This document shows, piece after piece, positions 4,378 to 6,208 of a DNA stretch of 6,208 bases (its first letter is position 1; each line of letters starts with the position of its first letter). Origin of the DNA: an uncultured Clostridia bacterium. GTDB lineage: Bacteria > Bacillota > Clostridia > Oscillospirales > Acutalibacteraceae. Under the pieces are notes generated by a model, which had not been told where the DNA came from, did not search any database, and saw only the letters and a program-made list of their open reading frames with translations. A program made the position numbers and the translations under genes. The DNA is taken from assembly GCA_937897215.1 (NCBI GenBank), contig CALCBQ010000159.1:1-6208 (forward strand), written 5' to 3'.

Positions 4378-6208
4378 ATGTGTGAAAAGCCAAAGTTTTA
4401 CATCACAACAGCCATTGCGTATACATCACGCAAGCCACACATCGGTAACAGTTATGAAATAGTGCTCACCGATGCCATTGCGAGGTACAAGCGAATGCAG
4501 GGCTTTGATGTTTTCTTTCTGACAGGCACTGACGAGCACGGTCAAAAAATCGAAGAATATGCAAAGGACGCAGGTGTTAGTCCTAAAGAATATGTTGATA
4601 AGGTTGCAGGTGAAATTAAGGGCATCTGCGATTTGCTCAACACAACTTATGACCATTTTATTCGTACAACTGACGATTATCACGAAAAAACTGTTCAGAA
4701 AATTTTCAAAAAGCTCTATGACCAGGGCGATATTTATAAAAGTGAATATGAAGGTCTTTACTGCACTCCTTGTGAGTCTTTCTGGACTGAAAGCCAGTTA
4801 GTTGACGGCAAATGTCCTGACTGTGGTAGAGACGTTCATAAAGAAAAGGAAGAAACATATTTCCTTAAACTTTCAAAATATCAGAAACAACTTGAAGAAT
4901 TCATTGAAAACAATGAAAACTTCATTTACCCTGAAGCTCGTAAAAAAGAAATGCTCAATAACTTTATTAAGCCAGGTCTTCAGGATTTGTGTGTATCACG
5001 TTCATCGTTCAAATGGGGTATTCCTGTTTCATTTGATGATAAGCACGTAATTTATGTATGGATTGATGCACTTTCAAACTATATTACTGCACTTGGTTAT
5101 GACCCTGACGGCAGTAGTGAAAAATACAATAAATACTGGCCTGCAGATGTTCACATTATTGGTAAAGATATTGTAAGATTCCATACAATTTACTGGCCAA
5201 TTATGCTTATGGCACTTGGCGAGCCACTTCCTAAACAGGTTTACGGCCATCCTTGGCTTCTTTTCGGCGAAGACAAAATGAGTAAATCTCGTGGTAATGT
5301 TATTTATGCTGACGACCTTACAGAGATTTTCGGTGTTGACGCTGTTCGTTACTATCTTCTTTCAGAGATGCCACACGCACATGACGGTTCAATTACTTAT
5401 GAAGCAATGATTGACCGTTTCAACACTGACCTTGCAAACACTCTCGGTAACCTTGTAAACAGAACTATTGCAATGCAGAACAAGTATTTTGATGGTGTTG
5501 TTCAAGCACCTACTTGTGCAACTGAATTTGACGAAGACCTTAAGGAAAGTGCAAAGAAAGCACTTGCAGGTTTTGACAAGTACATTTCAGAATATAAGAT
5601 GAGTGATGCAGTTGAATGTGTAATCAACTTTGCTCGCCGTTGCAACAAATACATTGACGAAACAATGCCTTGGGCACTTGCAAAAGACGAAGCACAGAAA
5701 GAGAAACTCGGTACTGTTCTTTATAATCTTCTTGAGGGTATTCGCGTTCTCTCTGCACTTATCTCTCCAATTATGCCTGAAACTGCAGTTAAGATTGCAG
5801 AGCAGTTAAATGTTGCACCTGCAACTTACAAAAGCATTCAGGAATGGGGCGGACTTGAAGCAGGTATCACAGTTGGTACTGCAACTCCTCTTTTCTCAAG
5901 AATTGACGGAGAAAAGTTGATTGCTGAACTTCAGGCTAAAAAAGAGGCTGAAGAAAAGGCAAATGCTCCTGCACCAAAAATCGAGGGTCTTGCAGAAATC
6001 GGTTTTGACGATTTTATGAAAGTTGAACTTCGTGTTGCAGAGGTTAAGAATTGTGAGCCAATCAAAAAAGCAAAGAAGCTTCTTAAACTTACTCTTGACG
6101 ATGGCACAGGTAATGACAGAATTGTTGCAAGTGGTATTGCAAAATGGTACAAGCCAGAAGACCTTATCGGCAAAAAGGTAGTAGTTGTTGCAAACCTTAA
6201 ACCTGCAG
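4378..6208 (+). CDS. metG: Methionyl-tRNA synthetase (3' end outside the window)
   Basis: The enzyme charges tRNA-Met with methionine in the cytoplasm. It is a class I synthetase of the long bacterial type with a C-terminal tRNA-binding domain. The first 610 residues are visible and open to the window edge; relatives are about 640-660, so some 30-50 are missing. The Rossmann domain begins with FYITTAIAYTSRKPHIGN, whose HIGN (21-24) is the HIGH signature with a final Asn, a variant I recall as usual in this clade. A zinc knuckle has Cys129, 132, 146 and 149. The VWIDALSNY region (227-235) precedes GKDI (262-265), and the KMSKS loop is at 300-304. The alpha-helical anticodon domain follows. A charged, Ala-rich linker (about 515-535) leads into an OB-fold tRNA-binding domain starting near 544 (DFMKVELRVAEV). 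Start: AAAGGGG lies 8 bases before the ATG. It is divergent from the arabinofuranosidase and has its own promoter. Confidence 0.97.
   Translation, partial: MCEKPKFYITTAIAYTSRKPHIGNSYEIVLTDAIARYKRMQGFDVFFLTGTDEHGQKIEEYAKDAGVSPKEYVDKVAGEIKGICDLLNTTYDHFIRTTDDYHEKTVQKIFKKLYDQGDIYKSEYEGLYCTPCESFWTESQLVDGKCPDCGRDVHKEKEETYFLKLSKYQKQLEEFIENNENFIYPEARKKEMLNNFIKPGLQDLCVSRSSFKWGIPVSFDDKHVIYVWIDALSNYITALGYDPDGSSEKYNKYWPADVHIIGKDIVRFHTIYWPIMLMALGEPLPKQVYGHPWLLFGEDKMSKSRGNVIYADDLTEIFGVDAVRYYLLSEMPHAHDGSITYEAMIDRFNTDLANTLGNLVNRTIAMQNKYFDGVVQAPTCATEFDEDLKESAKKALAGFDKYISEYKMSDAVECVINFARRCNKYIDETMPWALAKDEAQKEKLGTVLYNLLEGIRVLSALISPIMPETAVKIAEQLNVAPATYKSIQEWGGLEAGITVGTATPLFSRIDGEKLIAELQAKKEAEEKANAPAPKIEGLAEIGFDDFMKVELRVAEVKNCEPIKKAKKLLKLTLDDGTGNDRIVASGIAKWYKPEDLIGKKVVVVANLKPA

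Noticed and set aside
4559..5050. Two consecutive plus-strand open frames inside the synthetase gene
   Set aside because: They are out of frame with the continuous synthetase reading frame, which carries all catalytic motifs.
5931..6173. Minus-strand open frame opposite the synthetase C-terminal domain
   Set aside because: It is antisense to the linker and OB-fold of the synthetase; its Ser/Ala-rich makeup mirrors the complementary codons.

Overview
The window is a slice of a low-GC Firmicutes chromosome. The Clostridia-type methionyl-tRNA synthetase, the PdaB-like deacetylase with a TFDAAW motif, the A/T-rich spacers, the strong purine-rich ribosome binding sites and the TTGnnn/TATAAT promoters all fit an anaerobic gut or rumen member of the Oscillospiraceae/Ruminococcaceae type. 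The taxonomic guess is inference, because no rRNA or other placement marker is present. No phage, IS, CRISPR or tRNA feature was found. The window ends inside a gene.

Layout. Bases 1-185 are non-coding. They hold a G/C-rich double-hairpin repeat (about 11-56), a run of degenerate heptamers (57-91), and the terminator (139-165) of the first gene. Four genes then lie on the minus strand: a phosphoribosyltransferase-like protein (186-830), a membrane-anchored CE4 polysaccharide deacetylase (999-1757), a zinc-ribbon multi-pass membrane protein of unknown function (1808-2587), and a GH51 alpha-L-arabinofuranosidase (2639-4138). A 239-base divergent spacer (4139-4377) carries two good sigma-A promoters facing away from each other. 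On the plus strand, the methionyl-tRNA synthetase gene starts at 4378 and runs off the right edge, with 610 codons visible.

How the genes relate. They do not form an obvious pathway. The arabinofuranosidase is cytoplasmic and releases arabinose from imported arabino-oligosaccharides. The synthetase is housekeeping. The deacetylase acts on cell-wall glycan outside the membrane, possibly during sporulation. Promoters were found for the phosphoribosyltransferase-like gene, the zinc-ribbon gene (inside the 3' end of the arabinofuranosidase gene), the arabinofuranosidase and the synthetase, but not for the deacetylase. Its ribosome binding site lies within the 3' arm of a terminator-like hairpin after the zinc-ribbon gene, so it may be expressed by controlled read-through.

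The most notable points are that hairpin, the loss of the acidic pair in the PRPP-loop region of the phosphoribosyltransferase-like protein, helically phased A-tracts upstream of that gene's promoter, and the 5' repeat. I found no clear new multi-gene system; most of the window is ordinary chromosomal housekeeping and carbohydrate metabolism.
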